From Thermoplasmata archaeon (GTDB lineage Archaea > Thermoplasmatota > Thermoplasmata > Lutacidiplasmatales > UBA184), in the NCBI GenBank assembly GCA_021802125.1, contig JAKAAX010000010.1, positions 1 to 64,000 of the forward strand: 64,000 nucleotides of DNA. Direction: 5' to 3'. Below, one piece after another: positions 1 to 7,137 of this stretch. The notes beneath the pieces were generated by a model that worked only from the letters and a program-made list of their open reading frames with translations, did not search any database and had not been told where the DNA came from. Every line of letters begins with the position of its first letter. The first letter of the stretch is position 1. Made by a program: the position numbers and the translations under genes.

Positions 1-624
1 CTCGGGCCCGCCCACGAGCACGGTCCCGGAGAGCCGGCCCTCCAGGGCCTCGCCGACCAACCACCCGACGTCGCGGTTCCAGACCGGGGTGAGGTGGTAA
101 CCTCCCTCTCCGAAGATCGGGAAGCGCCCGTACCTCCTCATGAGGTCGAGCATGACGTAGACCAGCCGGTCCTTCGGGGCGAAGATGGCCGACGGCTGCA
201 GCAGCGTGACCTCGAGCCCGCTCCGGAGGAGGACGCGCTCGAACTCGCGCTTCCGGTAAAGGTAGGGGGTCTTCGCCTCCAGGCGGGGCGTCGCGGGGGG
301 GAGCGAGATCTGGACGAAGCGGTGGACCCCCGACCGCACCGCCGCCTCGACCAGCGCCTGGAGCGCCGTGGAGGTCCGGGCGAAGAGCCGGTCCGGGCCC
401 GGCTGGCGGTACCAGACCACGTTCACGATCGCGTCGACGCCCTCGACGAGGGAGGGGAAGCGCGAGGTCTCCAGGACGTTCCCCGAAACGAACTCGACCC
501 GGCCCTGCTCGAGGGGGGTGGGCGTCCGGTGGTAGGAGCGGATCGGGTAGCGGCCCGCGAGCTCCGCCAGGATGCCGCTGCCGACGACCCCCCCTCCCCC
601 GCCCATGAGGAGGACCTTTCCCAC
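1..624 (-). CDS. NAD(P)-binding atypical SDR (NmrA/NDUFA9-like), 3' end outside window
   Basis: Partial gene: 208 codons are open and the C-terminus lies beyond base 1. The N-terminus reads VGKVLLMGGGGGVVGSGI, a beta strand followed by a glycine-rich Rossmann dinucleotide-binding loop. Further on come a strand with VDAIVNVVWY, a helix LQALVEAAVRSGVHRFVQIS and a segment YRKREFERVLLRSGLEVTLLQPS. That is the order of the atypical extended SDRs (NmrA, NDUFA9-like), which often lack the Tyr-x3-Lys pair and act as NAD(P) sensors, reductases or quinone-complex assembly proteins. Here Y-L-Y-R-K is the only Tyr-Lys candidate, so catalytic ability is uncertain. I chose GTG at 624; TTG at 630 is an in-frame alternative. 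No strong ribosome site is visible. Family assignment is fairly safe, substrate unknown. Confidence 0.7.
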   Translation of the reverse strand, partial: MGKVLLMGGGGGVVGSGILAELAGRYPIRSYHRTPTPLEQGRVEFVSGNVLETSRFPSLVEGVDAIVNVVWYRQPGPDRLFARTSTALQALVEAAVRSGVHRFVQISLPPATPRLEAKTPYLYRKREFERVLLRSGLEVTLLQPSAIFAPKDRLVYVMLDLMRRYGRFPIFGEGGYHLTPVWNRDVGWLVGEALEGRLSGTVLVGGPE

Positions 625-705
625 GGGCAACTGCGCTCCCGTTCTCCCGAACGCCCGGGAGGGGCGCCCGGTGAGGCTTAAGAACGTCGGTCCCTCGGCA
701 ACCCC

Positions 706-825
706 GTGTACGAGTTCCCCGCCCGATGGGTGAAGCTCGCCTTCGCGGTGAGCGGCTCGGCGCTGCTCATCGTGCTCACGGTCTGGCTGGTCGTGATGTG
801 GGCCGCCTCGATCGCGGGCGGCTGA
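706..825 (+). CDS. Candidate 39-aa single-helix membrane protein
   Basis: A short GTG-initiated frame of 39 codons. It begins VYEFPARWVKLAFAV and then has one uninterrupted hydrophobic stretch (residues about 10-36, ending WLVVMWAASIAGG). A TATA-like CTTAAG at 677-682 lies about 26 nt before the GTG, the spacing used for leaderless genes in this window. It diverges from the SDR gene to its left and is followed by the convergent secreted-protein gene. No family recognised; small subunits of membrane complexes have this size and topology. It may be chance, because GC-rich DNA favours short open frames, but hydrophobicity plus promoter spacing argue for it. Confidence 0.4.
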   Translation: MYEFPARWVKLAFAVSGSALLIVLTVWLVVMWAASIAGG

Positions 826-923
826 ACGCTCCCGCCCTCGTCAGGGCCCGGGAGCGCGCGACCTCCCTCCGGGGTGTCCTGGGGTCCGCGAGGCTCTTCG
901 CGGAATGGTAAGGAGCTCGGCCT

Positions 924-2459
924 TCACCAGAGGTGGCCCAGAGGGTCCTGGCTCGGCTGAGGGGGGCCCTTCGGGGCGTTGCCGCCGCCGGGAGAGGTGC
1001 TCCTCGGGCCGGGGCTCGAGCTCGTGGCGACGGGGATGAAGCGCGAGCCGCCCGCCGAGGGAGGCTTCGGTCCGCCGCCCCTGCGAGCCACCACGACCGC
1101 AACGACGACGGCGGCCGCGGCGACGACCACCACCAGGAGCAGGAGCATCGTGTGGCCGGAGGTGGGGCTCAGGCAGGAGCCGGGGTCGAGGAGGCAGGCG
1201 TTGTTCGCCTGCGCCTCGGCGACGCTCTCAGGGTGGCCCTGGATCCCGTACGTCGGGAGGCCGCTCGCCCCCGCCGGGCCTAGGGAGGAGGCGGCGGCGG
1301 GGGAGAGGGCGCCCGGGTTCCCGGAGCCGCGGGAGCTGCTCAACGCGAAGGGCAGGTTGGTCGCGGTCCCCACCTGGGGACCGAAGCGCGTGTTCGCGGC
1401 CACCACGCCGACATGGCCGGTGTGGGGGTCGACGTCCACGAAGGCGGTGAACGCCTCCGTGCCGTCGGAGTTGGCCGCGTTCGTTCCCCCCAGCGCGGCG
1501 CCGCCTCCGCCGAGGAGGTCCACGGACGTCGGGACCATGAAGAGCCCGTCGTAGAGGTGGAAGGCGAAGTCGCCGGGCAGCGACAGCCCGACGATGTGGT
1601 AGTGGCCGTAGCCGGTGAGGTAGCTCACGCCCTCGTCGGTCCCCGCGAGCCACACGGTCGTGTCCGCGTAGACCGTGCCGCTCCCTCCGCAGCTTCCCGA
1701 GCCGGAGCTCGTGGCGCCGAGCACGGTCCGTCCGTCGAAGGCCCAGTGGCACGCGTTGGAGTAGGTCCCCTGCGCCAGGTAGACGCTCGAGGAGTTCCAC
1801 TGGCCTCCGCTGACCGGGGTCAGGGGCATCAGGTTGAGGGCGGGCGTGAACGAGACGGTGGTGTCGGCGCTCACGGCCCCGCTCGCGTACCCGTTGAAGG
1901 AGGCGGTCTGGGCCCCCGACAGCGCGACGGACTCGGAGGCCGTGAGGTTGCCCTCCACGCGGCTGTGCCCGTTCTCGATCGCCAGCGCCGGGACCGGCGT
2001 GGTGCCGTTCAGAAGGACCGAGCCGTTGGTGGTGAAGTTGGAGAACTCATGGTCCTGCTCCCACCCCTGCACGCTCACGTTGAGCTGCGCGGTGGTCGGG
2101 CCCTGCGAGCCCTGGGCCGACAGGAAGTAGCTCTCCACGACCACGCGCTGTCCGCTCAGCTCGAACGCGGTGGTGGAGAGGTTCGTCTGGGTGAGGATCA
2201 CGTTCCAGGCGAGGAACGCGTGGAGGGTGTAGGAGAGCGACCAGGGCACCCCGTTCTGCGTCGTCCCCGAGAGCGCGCCCGTGTCGGTCTTCGCGAAGAC
2301 CGCGCCCCACGCCCAGGACTGGGCGGGGTCCGCCGGGTTGGGGGGCGAGAATCCCGGGGAGGGAGCTGCCGCCGCGCTCAGCGGCATCAGGAGCGCGACG
2401 CAGAGGAGACCAACGATCGGCCAGAGGGCGCACCTCGGGGGGCGGAGGGTGACGGACAT
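924..2459 (-). CDS. Secreted/surface protein with N-terminal signal and C-terminal membrane anchor
   Basis: A 511-aa protein of unknown function. ATG at 2459 is followed by a short basic segment and a hydrophobic signal sequence (residues about 13-32, IVGLLCVALLMPLSAAAA). The long extracellular part is rich in Ser, Thr, Asn and Gly with many N-x-S/T sequons (NLSTT, NVSVQ, NFTTNGS, NGTTP, NLTASES), and a Cys pair occurs in GSGSCGGSG. A single transmembrane helix near residues 436-458 is followed by a Pro/Ser/Gly-rich cytoplasmic tail. This topology matches archaeal surface glycoproteins. The gene is divergent from the HTH regulator starting at 2566; about 106 bp containing one AT-rich patch (2510-2520) separate them, so the regulator may control it (inference). 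No enzyme motif seen. Confidence 0.75.
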   Translation of the reverse strand: MSVTLRPPRCALWPIVGLLCVALLMPLSAAAAPSPGFSPPNPADPAQSWAWGAVFAKTDTGALSGTTQNGVPWSLSYTLHAFLAWNVILTQTNLSTTAFELSGQRVVVESYFLSAQGSQGPTTAQLNVSVQGWEQDHEFSNFTTNGSVLLNGTTPVPALAIENGHSRVEGNLTASESVALSGAQTASFNGYASGAVSADTTVSFTPALNLMPLTPVSGGQWNSSSVYLAQGTYSNACHWAFDGRTVLGATSSGSGSCGGSGTVYADTTVWLAGTDEGVSYLTGYGHYHIVGLSLPGDFAFHLYDGLFMVPTSVDLLGGGGAALGGTNAANSDGTEAFTAFVDVDPHTGHVGVVAANTRFGPQVGTATNLPFALSSSRGSGNPGALSPAAASSLGPAGASGLPTYGIQGHPESVAEAQANNACLLDPGSCLSPTSGHTMLLLLVVVVAAAAVVVAVVVARRGGGPKPPSAGGSRFIPVATSSSPGPRSTSPGGGNAPKGPPQPSQDPLGHLW

Positions 2460-2565
2460 GGTGGTAGGTCGGGAAGGCTCGTCCTTCCCGCCCTCCAGCA
2501 TCGCCGATACCCTTACAAGAAGACCTGTCCCATGCGGCCGGAAAGGGGCTGGACACCGTGCTACG

Positions 2566-3681
2566 GTGTCTCCGGTCCACCCGGGGGGTACCACGCGAGA
2601 CCTGACCGACGCCGAGGTCCGGGTCCTTCGGGCGTTGCTCGCCGCCGGCCAGGAGAACGAGCGGGAGCGGCTCCGACAGACCGAGCTTCCCCGCTCCACC
2701 TACCACGCGGTGCGCAAGAGGGCCTACGCCGAGGGATGGGTGAAGGACCGCTACCTGCCGGACCCTCTCCTCTACGGCTTCTCCCACGCGACCTTCGCGC
2801 TCGCCCGCCCGTACGCCGACAAGGCGCAGGACCTGGCGCGGGCGTGGGCCGCAGAGACCGGGGCGGTCGTGCTCTGGCAGGCGGCCGCGGCGATCTTCGC
2901 CGCGGTGTTGCACACCTCCCCGGCGGAGGCCGCGAAGGCGACCCAGCGGATGGAGCGGAAGGACCTCGCCTCCGAGATGCTGCTGCTCACCCCCTCGCTG
3001 CGGGAGGCGACCGTCCCCGTGTACTTCGACTACGAGGGGCTCTTCGCGAACATGGCGGGCATCCCGGGGACGACCTCGTACCCCCGGGGACTGGGAGGAC
3101 CGAACTCCGTCGGGGCCCGGCGCGGGGCGCCGCTCTCCTCCGAGGGGATCCGGCGCACGACGCAGGAACTGCTCCTTCGCCCGTTCACCGGACCGGCGGA
3201 TGGCCGGCCCGGCCATCTCCTGGGGCCCGTCGGGCTCCCCCGCTCCCAGCGCCGGCTCGTCGACCAGGCGTGGGTCGAGCGGAGGGTCCTGCCCGACCCC
3301 GCCCGCATCCCCTCCTTCCAGGGGCGGCTGGCGGACCTGACCGTCTTCGTCCGGGGGGAGTTCCTGGAGGGCCGAAGCGCGGCGAGCCTGCTTCCCGTCC
3401 TGACGGAGCAGTGCCGGGTCTACCCCTTCCTCCTGGTCGAGCACCGGGGCAAGGTCCTCCTCGGCGCCCAGGGGCAGTCCGCGACCGGACCCAGCGAGAC
3501 CGTGACCACGATCCCCTCACGCAAGCCGGTCCTTCCCACCCTCCAGGAGCACCTGCGCAGCATCGAGGTCGTACAGGTCCGCGCCGCCGAGCTGACGGGA
3601 TGGCTGGACCACCGCTACGACCGGTTGCTGACCGGGCCCGCCCGGCCCGCGGGTTCCCCCCCGGAACCGGTCTCCGCCTAG
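2566..3681 (+). CDS. Winged-helix transcriptional regulator-like protein
   Basis: A 371-aa protein. The first 70 residues look like a winged helix-turn-helix: DLTDAEVRVLRALLAAG is helix 1 and RSTYHAVRKRAYAEGW a recognition helix leading into a wing, as in Lrp/MarR-like archaeal regulators. The remaining 300 residues match no family I recognise; they are rich in Ala, Arg and Leu and contain a mixed alpha/beta segment with FLLVEHRGKVLLGAQGQ, possibly a ligand-binding or dimerisation domain. The GTG at 2566 is chosen because the frame upstream runs through the TATA-like CCTTACAAG region; the first residues are VSPVHPGGTTRDL. It diverges from the secreted-protein gene and overlaps the 3' end of rmlD tail-to-tail by 4 nt. 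Confidence 0.65.
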   Translation: MSPVHPGGTTRDLTDAEVRVLRALLAAGQENERERLRQTELPRSTYHAVRKRAYAEGWVKDRYLPDPLLYGFSHATFALARPYADKAQDLARAWAAETGAVVLWQAAAAIFAAVLHTSPAEAAKATQRMERKDLASEMLLLTPSLREATVPVYFDYEGLFANMAGIPGTTSYPRGLGGPNSVGARRGAPLSSEGIRRTTQELLLRPFTGPADGRPGHLLGPVGLPRSQRRLVDQAWVERRVLPDPARIPSFQGRLADLTVFVRGEFLEGRSAASLLPVLTEQCRVYPFLLVEHRGKVLLGAQGQSATGPSETVTTIPSRKPVLPTLQEHLRSIEVVQVRAAELTGWLDHRYDRLLTGPARPAGSPPEPVSA

Positions 3682-4658
3682 CGGGCCCGCACCGGGGCGG
3701 AGGAAGCCGGGACACCTTCGAGGTCGAGGAGCTCCCGGATCCCCTCGCGGAAGGAGCGGGGACGTACGTCGAGCTTGTGGACCTCGCGGACGAGCAGCCC
3801 GCCCAGGACCGGGCGTGCGGCGCGGCCCGGCTCCCGGGCCTGGGAGGCCAGGTTCGCCGTGCGGAGGTCGTCCGTCCTCCATCCCCGGGAGGCGAAGAGG
3901 GCCTTCGCGAACCCGTAGGGAGAGGTCACCTCGGGGGAAGCGACGTGGTAGATCCGCGTCGACGACAGGTCGAGGATGGCTCCGAGCGCCGTGGAGACGT
4001 CGGGGATCCAGGTGGGGGTGATCCTCTGGTCGACGTACAGCGGGTGGAGGCGGTCCTCCCGGCGCTGGGCGAGGAGCGTGAGGGCGAGGTCGGTCCGGCC
4101 CGGGGAGGGGTTCCCGTAGGGATGAGAGATGCGGAGGACCGAGCGGGGACCTTTCGAGGAGAAGACCGCGGACTCTCCGATCCCCTTGGTGAGGCCGTAC
4201 CAGCTCACCTTCTCCGACGGCGGGCTGGGAGGGGTCGCCTCCGGGTACGGACCGTGGGTGCCGTCGAAGACGTAGTCGGTGGAGATGTGGACGAAGAAGC
4301 GGCCGGCGCGCTCCTCCTCCTCGGCCACCCACCGCGGGAGCTCCGCGTTGAGGGTCCAGGCGCTGCCGGGGAGGCCGGTCGGGCGGGTCGCGGAAGGGTC
4401 GGACCGTTCCTTCTCGCACCCGTCGACGTCCGTGCGAGCGGCGAAGTTGACGCAGGCGTCGGCCTTGGCGCTCCTGAGGAACCCGCGCACCTGGGCCTCG
4501 TCCGAGAGGTCCAGGGGGGCGTGCGAGTCCACCGTGAGCCCCCGGGACCGGGGGTCCGTCCGCCCGGCCGTGACCACGCTCCATCCCGCGGGGGGGTGGG
4601 CGACGAAGTGGCTCCCGACCCGGGAGGTGGCGCCGAGGACCAGGACCGTGGAGGGCAT
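3678..4658 (-). CDS. rmlD: dTDP-4-dehydrorhamnose reductase
   Basis: A 326-aa RmlD-type extended SDR, catalysing the last step of dTDP-L-rhamnose synthesis: NADPH reduction of dTDP-4-keto-rhamnose. MPSTVLVLGATSRVG carries the Gly-rich cofactor loop; VNFAARTDVDGCEKE is the classic RmlD segment (N-A-A-x-T-x-V-D-x-x-E), FVHISTDYVFDGTHGPY holds the STDYVFDG signature, and Y-G-L-T-K near residues 152-156 is the catalytic Tyr-x3-Lys. Length is slightly above the usual 290-300 aa. ATG at 4658 lies about 28 nt from the AT-rich promoter element 4682-4690 on the same strand. It is divergent from rmlB; rmlC-rmlA are 4 kb away, so the four rhamnose genes are split into three transcription units. Confidence 0.92.
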   Translation of the reverse strand: MPSTVLVLGATSRVGSHFVAHPPAGWSVVTAGRTDPRSRGLTVDSHAPLDLSDEAQVRGFLRSAKADACVNFAARTDVDGCEKERSDPSATRPTGLPGSAWTLNAELPRWVAEEEERAGRFFVHISTDYVFDGTHGPYPEATPPSPPSEKVSWYGLTKGIGESAVFSSKGPRSVLRISHPYGNPSPGRTDLALTLLAQRREDRLHPLYVDQRITPTWIPDVSTALGAILDLSSTRIYHVASPEVTSPYGFAKALFASRGWRTDDLRTANLASQAREPGRAARPVLGGLLVREVHKLDVRPRSFREGIRELLDLEGVPASSAPVRAR

Positions 4659-4679
4659 CGGGAGGGGGGAGGAACGGAG

Positions 4680-4717
4680 GGGAAAAAGGGCGACGGCGGC
4701 CCAGGCCAACTTTGATG
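4680..4717. promoter_or_regulatory. Divergent promoter region between rmlD and rmlB
   Basis: Two AT-rich TATA-like elements back to back in otherwise GC-rich DNA. GGAAAAAGGG (4681-4690, read on the minus strand as CCCTTTTTCC) is centred 28 nt before the rmlD ATG at 4658. ACTTTGATGG (4709-4718) is centred about 28 nt before the rmlB GTG at 4741. Such spacing implies leaderless transcripts for both genes and suggests co-regulation. Inferred from position only. Confidence 0.5.
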
Positions 4718-4740
4718 GCCTGCCCGTGGGTCCCCTCGGC

Positions 4741-5757
4741 GTGAAGGTCGTCGTCACCGGGGGCGCCGGGTTCATCGGCGCCAACCTCCTCCACTACTGG
4801 GCCCGCGAGCGGCCGCAGGACGAGCTCGTTACGCTCGACGCGCTCACCTACGCCGGCCACCGGTCCTCGCTGGTCGACCTCGAACGCGCGGGGAAGCTCC
4901 GGTTCGTGCGCGGGAACGTCTCGGACCCGGGGGTGGTGCGCCGGACCCTGAGAGGCGCGGACCTGGTGGTCCACCTCGCAGCGGAGAGCCACGTGGACCG
5001 GTCGATCGAGGACCCCGCGCCCTTCCTCACGACGAACGTCCTGGGGAGCCTCACGGTCCTGGAGGCGGCGCGGCAGTTGGACGTGGGGAGGACCCACTTC
5101 GTCTCCACCGACGAGGTCTACGGCAGCCTGCCCCTGGGGCGCCCGAAGCTGCGCTTCGGGCCCGGGACCCCCTACGCGCCCCGCAACCCGTACTCCGCGA
5201 GCAAGGCGGCCGCGGACCACCTCGCTCGGAGCTACCATGCGACCTACGGGCTCCCGGTCACCATCTCCAACTGCGGGAACAACTACGGGCCCTACCAGCA
5301 TCCGGAGAAGCTCATCCCGCTCGCGATCACGCGCCTCCTCGCCGGCCTCCGGGTCCCGGTCTACGGCGACGGAAGGAACGTCCGGGACTGGATCTACGTC
5401 GAGGACCACTGCCGGGCGCTCGACGCGATCGCCCGTCGGGGGAGGGCGGGGGAGACCTACCTGCTCGGGGCCGAGGAGGAACGGTCGAACCTGGAGGTGG
5501 TCCGGACCCTGCTCGCGACGATGGGTCGGAAGGGCACCGCGATGGGCAAGGCGATCGAGCGCGTTCCCGACCGCCAGGGACACGACCGCCGCTACGCGAT
5601 CGATCCCCGACGGTCCATGAGCGCGCTCCGCTGGCGGCCTCAGGTCCATTTCGAGGAGGGCATCGCTCGGACGGTCCGGTGGTACCTGGACCATCGCCAT
5701 TGGTGGGAGCCCCTGCTCGCCGGCGCTGGTCGCGCCCCTCGTCGGCGCTATCGGTAA
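4741..5757 (+). CDS. rmlB: dTDP-glucose 4,6-dehydratase
   Basis: A 338-aa extended SDR catalysing dTDP-glucose to dTDP-4-keto-6-deoxyglucose, second step of the rhamnose pathway. VKVVVTGGAGFIGANL is the NAD-binding loop; FVSTDEVYGSL (residues about 119-129) contains the dehydratase Thr-Asp-Glu triad; N-P-Y-S-A-S-K (about 148-154) supplies the catalytic Tyr and Lys; NCGNNYGPYQHPEKLIP is the RmlB-specific signature; YGDGRNVRDWIYVEDHC is the sugar-nucleotide-binding region. GTG at 4741 is chosen because it directly precedes the first strand and sits 28 nt after the TATA-like element; GTG at 4726 is an alternative. A basic C-terminal tail (APRRRYR) ends the protein. Very confident. Confidence 0.95.
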   Translation: MKVVVTGGAGFIGANLLHYWARERPQDELVTLDALTYAGHRSSLVDLERAGKLRFVRGNVSDPGVVRRTLRGADLVVHLAAESHVDRSIEDPAPFLTTNVLGSLTVLEAARQLDVGRTHFVSTDEVYGSLPLGRPKLRFGPGTPYAPRNPYSASKAAADHLARSYHATYGLPVTISNCGNNYGPYQHPEKLIPLAITRLLAGLRVPVYGDGRNVRDWIYVEDHCRALDAIARRGRAGETYLLGAEEERSNLEVVRTLLATMGRKGTAMGKAIERVPDRQGHDRRYAIDPRRSMSALRWRPQVHFEEGIARTVRWYLDHRHWWEPLLAGAGRAPRRRYR

Positions 5758-5769
5758 GCGCCCCATTTG

Positions 5770-6015
5770 GGACCGGCCGTGCACGACCTCTGTGAGGAGG
5801 GTCCGGACCGGTTTCGGTCCGGACAGGCGGGAGTGGTCGGTGAGCTCGGCGGTCTTGGGGATGACGTTGGGCCCGACGTAGCGTCCGAAGCCCGGGTCCT
5901 CGGTGATCGGGCGGACCAGGTTCTCCGGACGTCGGCGCGGGAGCTCGAGGGCGAAGAGGGAACGGAGGAAGCGGGGGGGAGGCAGGCGCCGGGACGAGCG
6001 AGGCGTGTCACGACG
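5770..6015 (-). pseudogene. Coding-like relic without start or stop
   Basis: The 470 bases between rmlB and the toxin-like gene contain no complete gene. On the minus strand one frame, opened by a stop at 6016-6018, reads for about 80 codons with strongly coding-like composition (nearly every third base is G or C); it includes RRRPENLVRPITEDPGFGRY and VGPNVIPKTAELTDHSRL. It has no ATG, GTG or TTG near its beginning and no stop before it runs antisense into rmlB. That is what a gene truncated at both ends would look like. I do not recognise the family; a decayed transposase or accessory gene is possible. The remainder of 5758-6230 shows nothing else I can support. Confidence 0.3.
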
Positions 6016-6230
6016 TCAGGCGAGGACCTGCGCGTGTTCCCCGGGGGGATGCATTCCCTTCAGGATGATCCCTGTCGTCGGATCGGGCATCGTGAGAGGG
6101 TTCGCCTCCGGGCATTTCGACCTTGCCTTGAGCGGTGGCCGACGCTAGCTGCGCCCGAGAGCATCTTTCACTTCCGCGGAGGACCGAAACGGATCTCCCT
6201 CGCCTGCCTTGCCGGCAGTGAGGTCAGGCG

Positions 6231-6851
6231 ATGGACCCCAGGAGGAGGTGCGCCGTCTCTCCCAAGAGGCATGCCCTGGACATGTGCCTCGCCCGCGGGC
6301 TCTCCCAGCACGACCTCGAGCGCATGGTTCGCGAGGGGCGCTGGATCCCGGAGGGAGGAGTCCGCTGGGACGTGGTCTACCGGTCGTGGCACCTGAAGGT
6401 CATGCTCCTTCCGCGCCTTATTAGGGTCAAGACGGCCTGCGAGGACCGATGCCAGGGAAGGTCGTCCGTGGAAAGCTCTGCCCCGAGTGCGGGGGGGCCA
6501 TCCATCTCGGGAAGGAGCGCTACACGTTCCGTGGCGTGGATTTCGGGGAGTTCGAGGTCTACGTCTGCGGGCGCTGCGGAGACTCCTCGTTCACCCCCGC
6601 AGGTGCGCGCGCGGTCGATCGGGTCGCTCGGGCCAAGGGGCTCTTCGGGGTCGACAACGAGGTGCACGCCCATCACACCGTCGCCCACGAGAAGGCACGG
6701 GCGTAGGCCGGACCCGGAGGCATGGCTCGCCGACGGAGCCCCTCCCAAGCACCGTGCCCCACAGATCCTTTCCACGGGTTCGAGCGGCCTCCGCACCGGC
6801 ATGCTTGTTGTCTTGCTTTCGGCGGGCACCGGGTCCGGCGGCTCCCCCTGA
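6231..6851 (+). CDS. DUF4258-like toxin candidate, stop codon apparently lost
   Basis: ATG at 6231 begins a frame whose first 70 residues fit the DUF4258 pattern of toxins paired with YgiT-type zinc-finger partners: an HA..(R)M-like start (KRHALDMCLARGLSQHDLE), RMVREGRWIPEGGVRWDVVY and a beta pair RSWHLKVMLLPRLIRVKTA. The family normally ends about here, at the point where the zinc-finger gene starts (6449). In this sequence the frame has no stop there; it runs on for about 130 codons of low-complexity Ser/Arg/Pro sequence through the entire partner gene to 6851. The extension is clearly non-native in composition. Either the stop was lost by mutation or a base error is present; the functional part would be 6231-6448. 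Toxin assignment is by motif and neighbour only. Confidence 0.45.
   Translation: MDPRRRCAVSPKRHALDMCLARGLSQHDLERMVREGRWIPEGGVRWDVVYRSWHLKVMLLPRLIRVKTACEDRCQGRSSVESSAPSAGGPSISGRSATRSVAWISGSSRSTSAGAAETPRSPPQVRARSIGSLGPRGSSGSTTRCTPITPSPTRRHGRRPDPEAWLADGAPPKHRAPQILSTGSSGLRTGMLVVLLSAGTGSGGSP
6449..6706 (+). CDS. YgiT-type zinc-finger protein (MqsA-like antitoxin)
   Basis: An 85-aa protein. KLCPECGGAIHLGKERYTF and VYVCGRCGDSSFTPAGAR supply the C-P-x-C-G ... C-x-x-C-G pair that binds zinc in YgiT/MqsA N-terminal domains, followed by a short helix (ARAVDRVARAKGLFG). The YgiT family typically lies directly beside a DUF4258 or MqsR-like toxin, as here. It lacks the long C-terminal HTH of full MqsA, so it may only bind the toxin, or the DNA-binding part is supplied elsewhere. 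Its ATG (GACCGATGCC) falls where a toxin stop would be expected in a coupled pair. Family call is firm, antitoxin role inferred. Confidence 0.72.
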   Translation: MPGKVVRGKLCPECGGAIHLGKERYTFRGVDFGEFEVYVCGRCGDSSFTPAGARAVDRVARAKGLFGVDNEVHAHHTVAHEKARA

Positions 6852-7137
6852 AGAGCGGCGGCGCTGCTGCGTATGGAACGAGCCGACGCGAGTCCTCACT
6901 CTGCAAATGTGCGAGACTGGAGGTGGCGTTGGAGGCCCGGGAGCGGAAGGTCCCCCTCCACCAACGGCTGCAGCTCCCGCTTCCACCCTCGAGAACGTGC
7001 ACCATCGCTCCCGCCGGAGCCCGCCGTGATGGGCAGGGACCCGGCTCGGGAGACCGTGGGTGGGACATCGATGCGTGAAAGAAGGGGTTTATCGTGACAT
7101 TCGGCAATACGCACGTGCCTCAGGAGGGGCACATCGG
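6707..7137 (+). other. Non-coding stretch upstream of the sulfatase gene
   Basis: About 430 bases with no convincing gene on either strand; short open frames here have arginine/proline-rich nonsense composition. The only landmarks are near the right end: a TATA-like GTTTATC at 7087-7093 and a GGAGGGG purine run at 7122-7128, which together serve the next gene. No tRNA cloverleaf, inverted repeat or insertion-sequence end was recognised. Confidence 0.5.

Noticed and set aside
1413..4715. A 1,100-codon plus-strand frame across secreted-protein, regulator and rmlD genes
   Set aside because: No domain content; conflicts with three supported genes in other frames.
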